A stretch of 64,000 nt of DNA from positions 5,541 to 69,540 of the forward strand of contig JBDLIT010000004.1 in the NCBI GenBank assembly GCA_039714735.1, written 5' to 3'. The translations under genes were made by a program, and so were the position numbers. Shown piece by piece: positions 1 through 8,112 of the stretch. Position 1 is the stretch's first letter; each line of letters opens with the position of its first letter. The DNA comes from JASJBU01 sp039714735 (GTDB lineage: Bacteria > Pseudomonadota > Gammaproteobacteria > Chromatiales > Chromatiaceae). The notes beneath the pieces are model-generated. The model was not told the DNA's origin and searched no databases. It was given only the letters and a program-made list of their open reading frames with translations.

Positions 1-1052
1 CCATCGATGTAGAATCTTTAATGCAGGCGATATCTGCTGATAGTCCTTGCGGTGAGGATTTGGAATATGATCCCGCGTTCGGGGAGTTGGAACGTTTAGC
101 CCAGGGCAAGGCGGAACAGCAAATCGGCGACACCATCGTGGAAGCCGAAGAGCCAGACTGGCGGCAAGTCGGGAAACTCGCTACTACCCTTTTTTCCCGC
201 ACCAAGGATATTCGCGTTGTGATCTATCTCATGCGTTCCAGTCTGCATACGCAGGGATTTACTGGATTATGTGATGGACTTTTACTGTTAAAAGGCATGC
301 TTACTCAAAATTGGGAATGCCTGTATCCTGAGCTGGATGCTGAGGATAACAACGACCCCACCATGCGCATCAATGCACTCGTCTCTCTCTGTGATGATCA
401 GATGTTGTTGAATCCCGTGCGCAAGGCTCCCCTGGTAAGCTCCAGAATGATGGGGCAATTCAGTCTAAGGGACATCGCGATTGCAACTGGCGAGTTGCAG
501 CCGACTGGCGGCACAGGAAAAACCGAGATAGCAGCTATCGACGCCGCATTCCTGGATGCAGACCTGGAGGAGTTACAGGCCACTGCAGATGCCGTTTCTG
601 CGTCTATTAATTATTTGTCTACAATAGAGAGCTATGTAACCGAACAGGTTGGGGCATCCGATGCAGCCAGTTTCGATGAACTGGGGCAGTTACTAAAAAG
701 CGCTTTACAGGTGCTTCAGGATCACCTGTCCCGACGGGGTGTGAATGAAAATATCGCGGATAGTGAAGGGAGCGCGGATCAGAACGGAAGTGGGGTTTCA
801 GCAGCAGCCACTCCTCCTGCATCCCTGAGTGGAGCAATCAATAACCGCGATGACGTGATACGCGCATTAGGCAAGATTCAGGATTACTACACACGCCATG
901 AGCCCGCAAGCCCTGTACCAATGCTGATGGAACGGGCAAAACAACTGGTAGCCATGGACTTCATGCAAATCATCAAAAATATTGCACCGGATGGCTTATC
1001 TCAGGTGGAAATAATACGGGGGCCGGAAATCAGTCAAGAAGATGACTATTAA
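1..1052 (+). CDS. tssA: Type VI secretion protein TssA (ImpA family), 5' end outside window
   Basis: TssA is the cap/baseplate-associated protein that primes and coordinates assembly of the T6SS tail sheath. The reading frame is open to the window edge: codons before the first ATG at 21 read IDVESL and run straight into the ImpA_N motif SADSPCGEDLEYDP, so the real start lies upstream and this ATG is internal. About 349 residues are visible. The N-terminal ImpA domain spans roughly residues 1-130; the C-terminus carries the short-class ending with MDFMQIIKNIAPDG. It is followed after 36 bases by tssB in the same direction, as in other T6SS operons. Identity is secure from motif and context. 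Confidence 0.93.
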   Translation, partial: IDVESLMQAISADSPCGEDLEYDPAFGELERLAQGKAEQQIGDTIVEAEEPDWRQVGKLATTLFSRTKDIRVVIYLMRSSLHTQGFTGLCDGLLLLKGMLTQNWECLYPELDAEDNNDPTMRINALVSLCDDQMLLNPVRKAPLVSSRMMGQFSLRDIAIATGELQPTGGTGKTEIAAIDAAFLDADLEELQATADAVSASINYLSTIESYVTEQVGASDAASFDELGQLLKSALQVLQDHLSRRGVNENIADSEGSADQNGSGVSAAATPPASLSGAINNRDDVIRALGKIQDYYTRHEPASPVPMLMERAKQLVAMDFMQIIKNIAPDGLSQVEIIRGPEISQEDDY

Positions 1053-1088
1053 GATCATTAGTTTTTCAAAATCATCAGGAGGTGGCCA

Positions 1089-1613
1089 GTGGCCCAGAGC
1101 AGTCAGAAATTTATAGCCAGAAACAGGGCGCCACGCGTTCAGATTGAATACGATGTGGAAGTCTATGGCGCAGAGAAGAAAGTCCAGCTGCCCTTTGTCA
1201 TGGGTGTTATGGCGGACCTTTCAGGAAAGCCGGAAGAGGCCCTTCCTGCGGTTTCTGAACGTAAGATGCTGGAGATCGATGTGGATAATTTCGATGACCG
1301 GCTGAAATCCATGAAGCCGAGAGCCGCATTTCAAGTTCCCAATACCCTGACTGGCGAGGGCAATCTGAGTGTGGATCTGACATTTGAGAGCCTGGACGAT
1401 TTCTCGCCGGCTGCAGTGGCAAGGAAGGTGGGTGCATTGAATCAACTGCTCCAAGCACGTACTCAACTCTCTAATCTCATGACCTACATGGACGGTAAAG
1501 CCGGGGCTGAAGACCTGATCGCCAAGGCGTTGAATGATCCTACCCTGTTGCAATCTCTGGCCTCTGCGCCTAAGCCGGAAGATTCCGATGATTCCGGCTC
1601 CGAGGAGGGTTAA
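1089..1613 (+). CDS. tssB: T6SS contractile sheath small subunit TssB (VipA)
   Basis: TssB forms, with TssC, the contractile sheath around the Hcp tube in the cytoplasm. The 174-residue product shows the family opening (SSQKFIARNRAPRVQIEYDVE) and the central segment RAAFQVPNTLTGEG. Translation starts at GTG 1089, with an AGGAGG Shine-Dalgarno at about 1078-1083 giving good spacing; no ATG lies at a plausible position. The C-terminal tail is acidic and serine-rich. The gene ends 3 bases before tssC, which suggests coupled translation at the stoichiometry the sheath needs. Length and motifs fit the family. Confidence 0.96.
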   Translation: MAQSSQKFIARNRAPRVQIEYDVEVYGAEKKVQLPFVMGVMADLSGKPEEALPAVSERKMLEIDVDNFDDRLKSMKPRAAFQVPNTLTGEGNLSVDLTFESLDDFSPAAVARKVGALNQLLQARTQLSNLMTYMDGKAGAEDLIAKALNDPTLLQSLASAPKPEDSDDSGSEEG

Positions 1614-1616
1614 GCT

Positions 1617-3113
1617 ATGGCCGAAATGGATACTGAAGCACAAGCACAAGAAGCTGGTGAAGCGCTTGAAGCCGGTGATTTTGCCTCACTGCTAAACAAA
1701 GAGATACGCCCAAAATCAGAGCAAGCCAAAGAAGAAGTGGAACAGGCCGTCCAAACCCTTGCGGAACAGGCAATTGCCTCCTCAGTAACGGTATCGGCAG
1801 ATGTTACGGTGACTATCCGCGAGATGATTGCGGAGATCGACAAACGCCTGACAGAGCAGGTTAATCAGATCCTGCATAACGAAGACTTCCAGAAGCTGGA
1901 AGGCGCCTGGCGTGGCCTGCATCACCTGATCAACAATACTGAAACAGATGAGATGCTCAAGATACGCGTCATGAACATCTCCAAAAAGGATCTGCACAAG
2001 ACCCTCAAGAAATACAAAGGAACAGCCTGGGATCAGAGCCCCATCTTCAAAAAGTTGTACGAAGAAGAGTATGGTCAGTTTGGTGGTGAACCCTATGGCT
2101 GTCTTGTAGGCGACTATCACTTTGATCAAAGTGCTCCGGATGTTGAACTACTCGGCGAGATGGCCAAGGTATCAGCTGCGGTTCACGCCCCCTTTATTAC
2201 CGGCGCCAGCCCATCTGTGATGCAGATGGACTCCTGGCAGGAACTCAGCAATCCGCGTGACCTGACAAAAATATTTCAGACCCCGGAATACGCGGCATGG
2301 AACTCACTGCGGGAATCTGATGATGCAAGATATCTCGGTCTGACAGCGCCACGTTTCCTTTCGCGTCTTCCCTATGGCGCGAAAACGGACCCGGTTGATG
2401 AATTCGATTTCGAGGAAGATACCGGCGATGCCAATCATAGTAGGTACACCTGGGCTAACTCAGCCTATGCGATGGCCGTCAATATCAATCGTTCGTTCAA
2501 GATGTATGGCTGGTGTTCGCGTATCCGGGGAATTGAGTCTGGCGGTGCGGTAGAAGGTCTGCCTGCACACTCTTTCCCAACTGACGACGGTGGGGTCGAT
2601 ATGAAATGCCCCACAGAGATTGCGATCAGTGATCGGCGTGAAGCAGAACTCGCAAAGAATGGTTTCATGCCACTCATACATAAGAAAAACACTGATTTTG
2701 CCGCGTTCATCGGTGCGCAATCCCTCCAGAAACCTGCTGAATATGAGGACCCTGACGCCACGGCAAATGCCAATCTGGCAGCCCGCCTCCCCTACTTATT
2801 TGCCACCTGCCGTTTTGCGCACTATCTGAAATGCATCGTGCGTGACAAGGTCGGCTCCTTCAAGGAACGGGAGGATATGCAACGTTGGCTGCAGGATTGG
2901 ATTTTGCAATATGTCGATGGTGATCCGGAGCATTCGTCCGAAACAACCAAGGCAGAACACCCTCTAGCAGCAGCGGAAGTCGTCGTGGAGGAAGTTGAAG
3001 GCAATCCAGGGTACTACACTTCTAAATTCTTCCTGCGTCCACACTATCAACTGGAAGGCCTAACGGTTTCTTTGCGGCTTGTGTCCAAGCTGCCCTCCGC
3101 CAAGGCAGGTTAA
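1617..3113 (+). CDS. tssC: T6SS contractile sheath large subunit TssC (VipB)
   Basis: TssC is the large sheath subunit; with TssB it builds the contractile cylinder that is later disassembled by ClpV. The product is 498 residues, the normal family length. Recognisable stretches are EDFQKLEGAWRGLHHLI (about residues 90-106), the sheath-core segment FITGASPSV, and the C-terminal FFLRPHYQLEGLTVSLRLVS. The N-terminus, about 70 residues, is acidic and alanine-rich. The start is ATG 1617, just after the tssB stop. A 113-base gap then separates it from hcp, the largest gap in this part of the operon. Confidence 0.97.
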   Translation: MAEMDTEAQAQEAGEALEAGDFASLLNKEIRPKSEQAKEEVEQAVQTLAEQAIASSVTVSADVTVTIREMIAEIDKRLTEQVNQILHNEDFQKLEGAWRGLHHLINNTETDEMLKIRVMNISKKDLHKTLKKYKGTAWDQSPIFKKLYEEEYGQFGGEPYGCLVGDYHFDQSAPDVELLGEMAKVSAAVHAPFITGASPSVMQMDSWQELSNPRDLTKIFQTPEYAAWNSLRESDDARYLGLTAPRFLSRLPYGAKTDPVDEFDFEEDTGDANHSRYTWANSAYAMAVNINRSFKMYGWCSRIRGIESGGAVEGLPAHSFPTDDGGVDMKCPTEIAISDRREAELAKNGFMPLIHKKNTDFAAFIGAQSLQKPAEYEDPDATANANLAARLPYLFATCRFAHYLKCIVRDKVGSFKEREDMQRWLQDWILQYVDGDPEHSSETTKAEHPLAAAEVVVEEVEGNPGYYTSKFFLRPHYQLEGLTVSLRLVSKLPSAKAG

Positions 3114-3226
3114 TTAAATCGCATAACAATAGACAATGTGAATCACTACAGCCAGACACTAAACTCACTGCTAAGTTTGGCTGATATGAGAGAGATAACC
3201 ATCTACCACTGAAAAGGAGACAAGTC

Positions 3227-3715
3227 ATGGCTGTTGATATGTTTATCAAGATTGATAGCGTAAAGGGAGAAGCGCAGGATAAGACCCACAAGGAAGAGAT
3301 TGACGTGCTGTCCTGGAGTTGGGGCATGTCACAATCCGGCACCATGCATGCAGGTGGTGGTGGCGGTGGCGGTAAGGTCTCAATTCAAGATCTTTCCTTT
3401 ACCAAGTGGATCGACAAATCAAGCTCTGTGCTTATGGAGTACTGCAGCAGCGGCAAACAGTACAAAGAGGCTCTACTGACCGTACGCAAGGCGGGTGGTG
3501 ATAATCCACTGGAATACCTGGTTATCACCATGACCGACGTCATCGTTACCTCTATCTCAACAGGTGGCAGTGGTGGCGAAGACCGCTTGACGGAGAATGT
3601 TACACTGAATTTCGGTTCGGTTAAGACTGAGTATCAACCGCAAAAACCGGATGGTTCAAAGGATGGCGGCCCGGTCAAATATGGTTGGGACATTGCGGCT
3701 AACGTTAAACTCTGA
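3227..3715 (+). CDS. hcp: T6SS tube protein and secreted effector carrier Hcp (TssD)
   Basis: Hcp hexamers stack into the inner tube that is fired by the sheath and can carry small effectors in its lumen. The 162-residue sequence opens with MAVDMFIKIDSVKGEAQD and keeps the family signature VLSWSWGMSQSGTMH. A run of seven glycines at about residues 43-49 lies in the extended loop. The start is ATG 3227 with AAAGGAG 5-7 bases upstream. The 113-base leader contains an inverted repeat (CAGCCA 3149-3154 with TGGCTG 3178-3183). Together with the hairpin just after the stop, this suggests hcp is expressed at a level different from its neighbours. That regulation is inference. Confidence 0.97.
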   Translation: MAVDMFIKIDSVKGEAQDKTHKEEIDVLSWSWGMSQSGTMHAGGGGGGGKVSIQDLSFTKWIDKSSSVLMEYCSSGKQYKEALLTVRKAGGDNPLEYLVITMTDVIVTSISTGGSGGEDRLTENVTLNFGSVKTEYQPQKPDGSKDGGPVKYGWDIAANVKL

Positions 3716-3739
3716 TCTATCCTGTTTTTTTACTGCAAC

Positions 3740-3761
3740 GGTCCCTCCTCCGCGGGGGACC
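3740..3761 (+). terminator. Hairpin after hcp, possible partial terminator or mRNA-stabilising stem
   Basis: GGTCCC at 3740-3745 pairs with GGGACC at 3756-3761, and inner CC/GG pairs extend the stem. The downstream sequence is pyrimidine-rich but lacks a clean T-run, so full termination is unlikely. It sits 25 bases after the hcp stop and before tagJ, a logical place to raise hcp transcript relative to downstream genes. Confidence 0.4.
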
Positions 3762-3813
3762 AGTTCCTTCTTTGGGTGCTGAGAAACCCTCTCGCCACCC
3801 TTGGCCATTTGGA

Positions 3814-4659
3814 ATGAAAAATATGCTTGCCGATGAGATCCTTCGGGAAGGTAATCCTAAGGAAGCCCTGGCCAAACTACAGGACCAGGTAAGGAAAACA
3901 CCCTCGAACCCTGAATACCGCACGTTTCTCTTTCAGTTGCTTTCTGTGTTAGGTGAATGGGATCGAGCCATGAACCAGCTTAATGTGGTTGCCGAACTCG
4001 ATGATGGCACCCTGGCGATGGTTCAGACCTATCGTGAAGCCTTGCGCTGTGAAGCTCTGAGAACAGAAATTTTCAATGGCGCAAGGACCCCTCTTCTCTT
4101 CGGACAACCCCAGGAATGGGTTGCATTGATGGCAGAAGCCCTGCGTCTCACCGCAGAAGGAAAGATTGCTGAATCCCAAGAGATCCGAAACAAGGCATTC
4201 GAGGCAGCCCCGGCGACCAATGGAACCATCGATGGCGTCCCATTTTCCTGGATAGCTGATGCGGATGGAAGGTTGGGCCCGATCCTCGAGGCTGTGATCA
4301 ATGGCCAATACTATTGGGTGCCGCTACATCAGATTCGAACGATCAATATCGAAGAACCTGCCGACCTGCGTGATATCGTCTGGATGCCGGCGTACTTTAC
4401 CTGGAGCAACGGGGGTGAAACAGTAGGGCTGATTCCCACCCGATATCCCGAGACCCAGACCAGTGAAGATCCACTTCTGTTAATGAGCCGTAAAACAGAA
4501 TGGATCGATAAAGGCACTGATCTCTATCTCGGGCTGGGACAGCGTATGCTGACCACCGATACGGCAGATTATCCGCTAATGGATATACGAGAGATTAAGC
4601 TTGATTCTGCAGAAGCTGCGGGTGAGTCCGTTACTGAACAAATCGAAGCTGAGGAATAA
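3814..4659 (+). CDS. tagJ: T6SS accessory protein TagJ (ImpE/SciE family)
   Basis: TagJ is an accessory subunit found in a subset of T6SS; in the Pseudomonas H1 system it binds the sheath protein TssB and the ClpV N-domain. The product shows an N-terminal TPR-like helical region (LADEILREGNPKEALAKLQ, then a segment containing RTFLFQLLSVLGEWDRA). A C-terminal ImpE domain follows with DLRDIVWMPAYFTW and LIPTRYP. An in-frame TTG at 3772 would add 14 residues with no family resemblance; ATG 3814 (281 residues) or ATG 3823 fits better, though neither has a strong ribosome binding site. Its presence places this T6SS with systems that use TagJ-assisted sheath turnover. Confidence 0.88.
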   Translation: MKNMLADEILREGNPKEALAKLQDQVRKTPSNPEYRTFLFQLLSVLGEWDRAMNQLNVVAELDDGTLAMVQTYREALRCEALRTEIFNGARTPLLFGQPQEWVALMAEALRLTAEGKIAESQEIRNKAFEAAPATNGTIDGVPFSWIADADGRLGPILEAVINGQYYWVPLHQIRTINIEEPADLRDIVWMPAYFTWSNGGETVGLIPTRYPETQTSEDPLLLMSRKTEWIDKGTDLYLGLGQRMLTTDTADYPLMDIREIKLDSAEAAGESVTEQIEAEE

Positions 4660-4665
4660 CAGCAG

Positions 4666-5181
4666 TTGGTCGGTCTCACCCAAAAAGAGCGGCTGCAGCC
4701 GTCACTGCTTGATCGGTTGACCGATGATCATCCTGAACGCAAACAGGAATCTCGTGACCAGCGTGTACTCACTATAAAAAAGTTAAGGGACTGTGTGTTG
4801 CGGGACTTACGCTGGCTTTTCAACACCGTGAATCTCAGCGCCATCCAGGATTTGAGCCACTATCCCGAACTCGAACATTCGGTTATTAATTACGGCATGC
4901 CGGATCTCGCGGGTCATACAGCCTCAAGTGTTGAGATCCACTCTCTGGAAAGACTCTTGAGGCAGGCCATTCTCGATTACGAGCCTCGTCTGATTCGCAA
5001 AAGTGTCCGGGTCAGATTGAAAGTTGCTGAAAGCAGAATGAATCACAATGCGATGACTTTTGATGTGGAAGCGGATCTCTGGGCCGACCCGGTCCCGCTA
5101 CACATGTATATGAAAACCGAGATCGATCTCGAGATAGGCGACGTGAGTGTTACCGAATATTCCGGCCGGAGCAGCGGCTGA
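4666..5181 (+). CDS. tssE: T6SS baseplate wedge protein TssE (gp25-like)
   Basis: TssE is the homologue of phage T4 gp25 and nucleates the sheath on the baseplate. The 171-residue product has the family core LRDCVLRDLRWLFNTVNL at about residues 43-60, followed by a segment containing VINYGMPDLAGH. The glutamate of the gp25 EPR core is present in YEPRLIRKSVRV. Translation appears to start at TTG 4666, six bases after the tagJ stop; no ATG precedes the conserved region, so the start is somewhat uncertain. The stop codon overlaps the tssF start (TGATG at 5179-5183), indicating translational coupling. Confidence 0.93.
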   Translation: MVGLTQKERLQPSLLDRLTDDHPERKQESRDQRVLTIKKLRDCVLRDLRWLFNTVNLSAIQDLSHYPELEHSVINYGMPDLAGHTASSVEIHSLERLLRQAILDYEPRLIRKSVRVRLKVAESRMNHNAMTFDVEADLWADPVPLHMYMKTEIDLEIGDVSVTEYSGRSSG

Positions 5182-7049
5182 TGGATCCCCGCCTACTTAA
5201 ATATTACAACAAAGAGCTTCAATACATCCGGGAGATGGGCGGCGAGTTCGCCAAGGAATACCCCAAGATTGCCGGTCGTCTCGGGCTTGAGGGGTTTGAT
5301 TGCGCCGATCCCTATGTTGAGCGGCTATTGGAAGGTTTCGCATTTCTCGCGGCGCGTATTCAACTCAAACTTGATGCAGAATTCCCAAAGTTTACCCAAC
5401 ATCTGCTGGAAGCTGTCTATCCGCATTATCTTTCACCAACACCCTCCATTGCGGTGGCCAAGCTACAACCTGACCTGACCGAGGGTGGTTTGGCTGAAGG
5501 TTTTATTGTGCCCCGCAACACAGCACTACGCAGTCTGCTGGGTAAGGGTGAACAAACCTCTTGTGAATATCGAACGGCTCACGACACAACATTATGGCCA
5601 TTGGAGCTCGATGAAGCTGAATACCTGACTACATTTACCGGCAAAGAACTACCAGACATTCCAGGGGCCAAGGCAGCCATCCGCTTAAAACTGCGTTGCA
5701 CCGCAGGACTGACATTCAACAAACTGGCCCTGAATAATCTACCCATCTACCTGCAGGGTGTGGATGAGCTTCCCATGCACCTATACGAACAGTTGCTGGG
5801 AAACAGCCTGGCAGTCGTGGTAAGACCAACCAAGAGTCCGGCGCCCTGGCAGGAAGTGATAGAAAACTCTCCCATCACTCCCCTTGGGTTTGATGATGCA
5901 GAGGCATTGTTACCATTTGGCCCCCGCTCGTTCCATGGCTATCGCCTGATACACGAATATTTTGCTTTTCCTGCCCGCTACATGTTCGTGGCTCTTAACG
6001 GCCTAGAGAAGGCAGTAAAGCGCTGTTCTTATAACGAGCTTGAAATAATTATTCTGCTCAACCAGAGCCATCCATCCCTGGAAAAGGTCGTCAATAAAAC
6101 CAATTTCTCGCTGTTTTCAGTACCAGTGGTCAACCTCTTTCCGAAGCAATGTGACCGTATTCATCTGGCCAATAAAGCCAATGAACATCATCTGGTTCCG
6201 GATAGAACACGTCCAATGGACTTTGAAGTCCATTCGATTACCAGTGTAAACGGCTATGGAACGGGAATGGAACGTGAACAACGGTTTCTTCCCTTCTACG
6301 CATCCAATAGCCTTGCCGCCCAGCATCCGGAACAGGCCTTTTATGCATCACGCAGAGAACCGCGTGTCTTATCTTCACATCAACGCCGTAGCGGACCCAG
6401 ATCCAGCTACATTGGCAGTGAAATCTTTATCACATTGGTTGATGCCCATGAGGCGCCCTATCGATCAGATCTGCGTCAATTAGGCGTGAACACACTCTGC
6501 ACCAACCGTGACCTGCCTTTACAGATGCCAATCGGGAAAGGAAAGACCGACTTCACCTTGGAATCAGGCGCACCTGTAGATAGTGTGAGATGTATAGTGG
6601 GACCCAGCCGCCCCAAACCCTCCTGGGCTGAAGGCGATGTCACTTGGCGACTGGTCAGTCATCTGTCTCTCAATTATCTATCCCTGATCGACAATGATGG
6701 GGCAGAGGGTGCATCGGCTTTGCGTGAGATGCTCGCTCTCTACAGTGATGTTGGTGAAGCACCGATTCGAAATCAAATCGATGGAGTAAGAAGTATATCT
6801 TCAGAATCGGTGGTGCGGCGCCTGCCTGTTACCGGACCTCTGGCGCTTGGGCGCGGTCTTGAGATCAGTTTGACACTGGACGAGAGCGCCTTCCAGGGTA
6901 CCGGAGTTTTTCTTTTAGGCGCAGTACTGGAACAATTCTTTGCTCGATATGTCTCGATGAACTCCTACACCCAGACCGTCCTTAAAACTGAGGAACGGGG
7001 AGAAATTATGCGATGGCCATTACGCACCGGACAGCAACACGTGCTCTAG
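5181..7049 (+). CDS. tssF: T6SS baseplate protein TssF (ImpG/VasA)
   Basis: TssF is the largest baseplate wedge subunit and forms a complex with TssG and TssE below the sheath. The product is 622 residues, typical of the family. It opens with the diagnostic MDPRLLKYYNKELQYIREMG and continues into GEFAKEYPKIAGRLGL and DPYVERLLEGFAFLAARI. Later segments such as FPARYMFVALNGLE also fit. The ATG overlaps the tssE stop by one base, and the 3' end overlaps tssG by 37 bases, so tssE-tssF-tssG are translated as a coupled unit. No oddities were seen. Confidence 0.97.
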   Translation: MDPRLLKYYNKELQYIREMGGEFAKEYPKIAGRLGLEGFDCADPYVERLLEGFAFLAARIQLKLDAEFPKFTQHLLEAVYPHYLSPTPSIAVAKLQPDLTEGGLAEGFIVPRNTALRSLLGKGEQTSCEYRTAHDTTLWPLELDEAEYLTTFTGKELPDIPGAKAAIRLKLRCTAGLTFNKLALNNLPIYLQGVDELPMHLYEQLLGNSLAVVVRPTKSPAPWQEVIENSPITPLGFDDAEALLPFGPRSFHGYRLIHEYFAFPARYMFVALNGLEKAVKRCSYNELEIIILLNQSHPSLEKVVNKTNFSLFSVPVVNLFPKQCDRIHLANKANEHHLVPDRTRPMDFEVHSITSVNGYGTGMEREQRFLPFYASNSLAAQHPEQAFYASRREPRVLSSHQRRSGPRSSYIGSEIFITLVDAHEAPYRSDLRQLGVNTLCTNRDLPLQMPIGKGKTDFTLESGAPVDSVRCIVGPSRPKPSWAEGDVTWRLVSHLSLNYLSLIDNDGAEGASALREMLALYSDVGEAPIRNQIDGVRSISSESVVRRLPVTGPLALGRGLEISLTLDESAFQGTGVFLLGAVLEQFFARYVSMNSYTQTVLKTEERGEIMRWPLRTGQQHVL

Positions 7050-8044
7050 AGCTGCAGCGCCAACTGCATGATGAGCCATATAATTATGACTTTTACTGGG
7101 CAGTCCGACTGCTGGAATGCGTACACCCTGATAATCCCAGGGTTGGCGAAGCCCTGCGTCCTGCTGACGAACCTGTGCGTTTTTCTCAACAAGCATCACT
7201 CGCCTTCGCGCCATCCACACTCTCCGGTTTTGAAATCGGGAAGGAAGGCAAGGCATCACTCATGGAAGTCCTGTTCTTTGGTTTGTTTGGACCCAATGGT
7301 CCCTTGCCACTGCACCTGACAGACTACGCCAGAGATCGTTTGCGTAATTCTGACGATTCTACGTTTTCACGATTTGCAGATATTTTTCATCATCGGTTTC
7401 TCTCCCTTTTCTACAGGAGCTGGGCCAACGCCAGGCCCGCTGTCAGTTTTGATCGTCCGGACAGCGATCAGTTTGCGAAATACATTGGAGCCACCTGTGG
7501 CTACGGCATACCATCCCTGAGTGAACGTGATGCTATGCCGGATAATGCGAAGTTTCACTATGCGGGTTGGATGTCCTGCCAGACCAGAAATTCAGGAGGA
7601 CTGAAAGCTATCTTGTCTGATTTTTTCAACTTACCTGTCTCTATTGACGAGTTTATCGGCCATTGGTTGACTCTGCCGAGAGACGCCCGATTACTGCTAG
7701 GCAAATCGAGAGAGACTGGAATCTTGGGCATGACAGCCATCTTGGGTGAAGCCGTATGGGACTGCCAGAGTAAATTCAGAATTAGTCTGGGACCGCTCAA
7801 CTTGATTGACTATGAACGATTCCTACCCGGCGGGGACGGATTAAAACATTTAAAAGCCATCGTCAGAAATTATATCGGTGATGACTTGAGCTGGGATCTA
7901 AACCTCATACTCAAAAAAAAGGAGGTGCCTGAACTGAGGTTGGGCGAGGAAAGGCAACTCGGCTGGACCACTAAGATGGTGGATGGACTGCCTGATAGGG
8001 ATATGGATGATTTACTGCTGAATCCATTATTCAAGCTCAATTAA
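7013..8044 (+). CDS. tssG: T6SS baseplate protein TssG (ImpH/VasB)
   Basis: TssG binds two TssF copies in the T6SS baseplate wedge. The product is 343 residues and shows the family features: YNYDFYWAVRLLECVHPDNP near the N-terminus, then VRFSQQASLAFAPSTL, FGLFGPNGPLPLHLTDYARD and FADIFHHRFLSLFYRSW. The start at ATG 7013 lies inside the end of tssF, a 37-base overlap; the N-terminal residues before the conserved block are of normal length, so a later start is not needed. A 68-base gap with a new ribosome binding site precedes tssH. Confidence 0.97.
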   Translation: MAITHRTATRALELQRQLHDEPYNYDFYWAVRLLECVHPDNPRVGEALRPADEPVRFSQQASLAFAPSTLSGFEIGKEGKASLMEVLFFGLFGPNGPLPLHLTDYARDRLRNSDDSTFSRFADIFHHRFLSLFYRSWANARPAVSFDRPDSDQFAKYIGATCGYGIPSLSERDAMPDNAKFHYAGWMSCQTRNSGGLKAILSDFFNLPVSIDEFIGHWLTLPRDARLLLGKSRETGILGMTAILGEAVWDCQSKFRISLGPLNLIDYERFLPGGDGLKHLKAIVRNYIGDDLSWDLNLILKKKEVPELRLGEERQLGWTTKMVDGLPDRDMDDLLLNPLFKLN

Positions 8045-8112
8045 TTCACTGAGATTCTATACTTAGAGTAAAAATCCAATTAACTAAACTCAACCAACGA
8101 GGGGATATTGTG

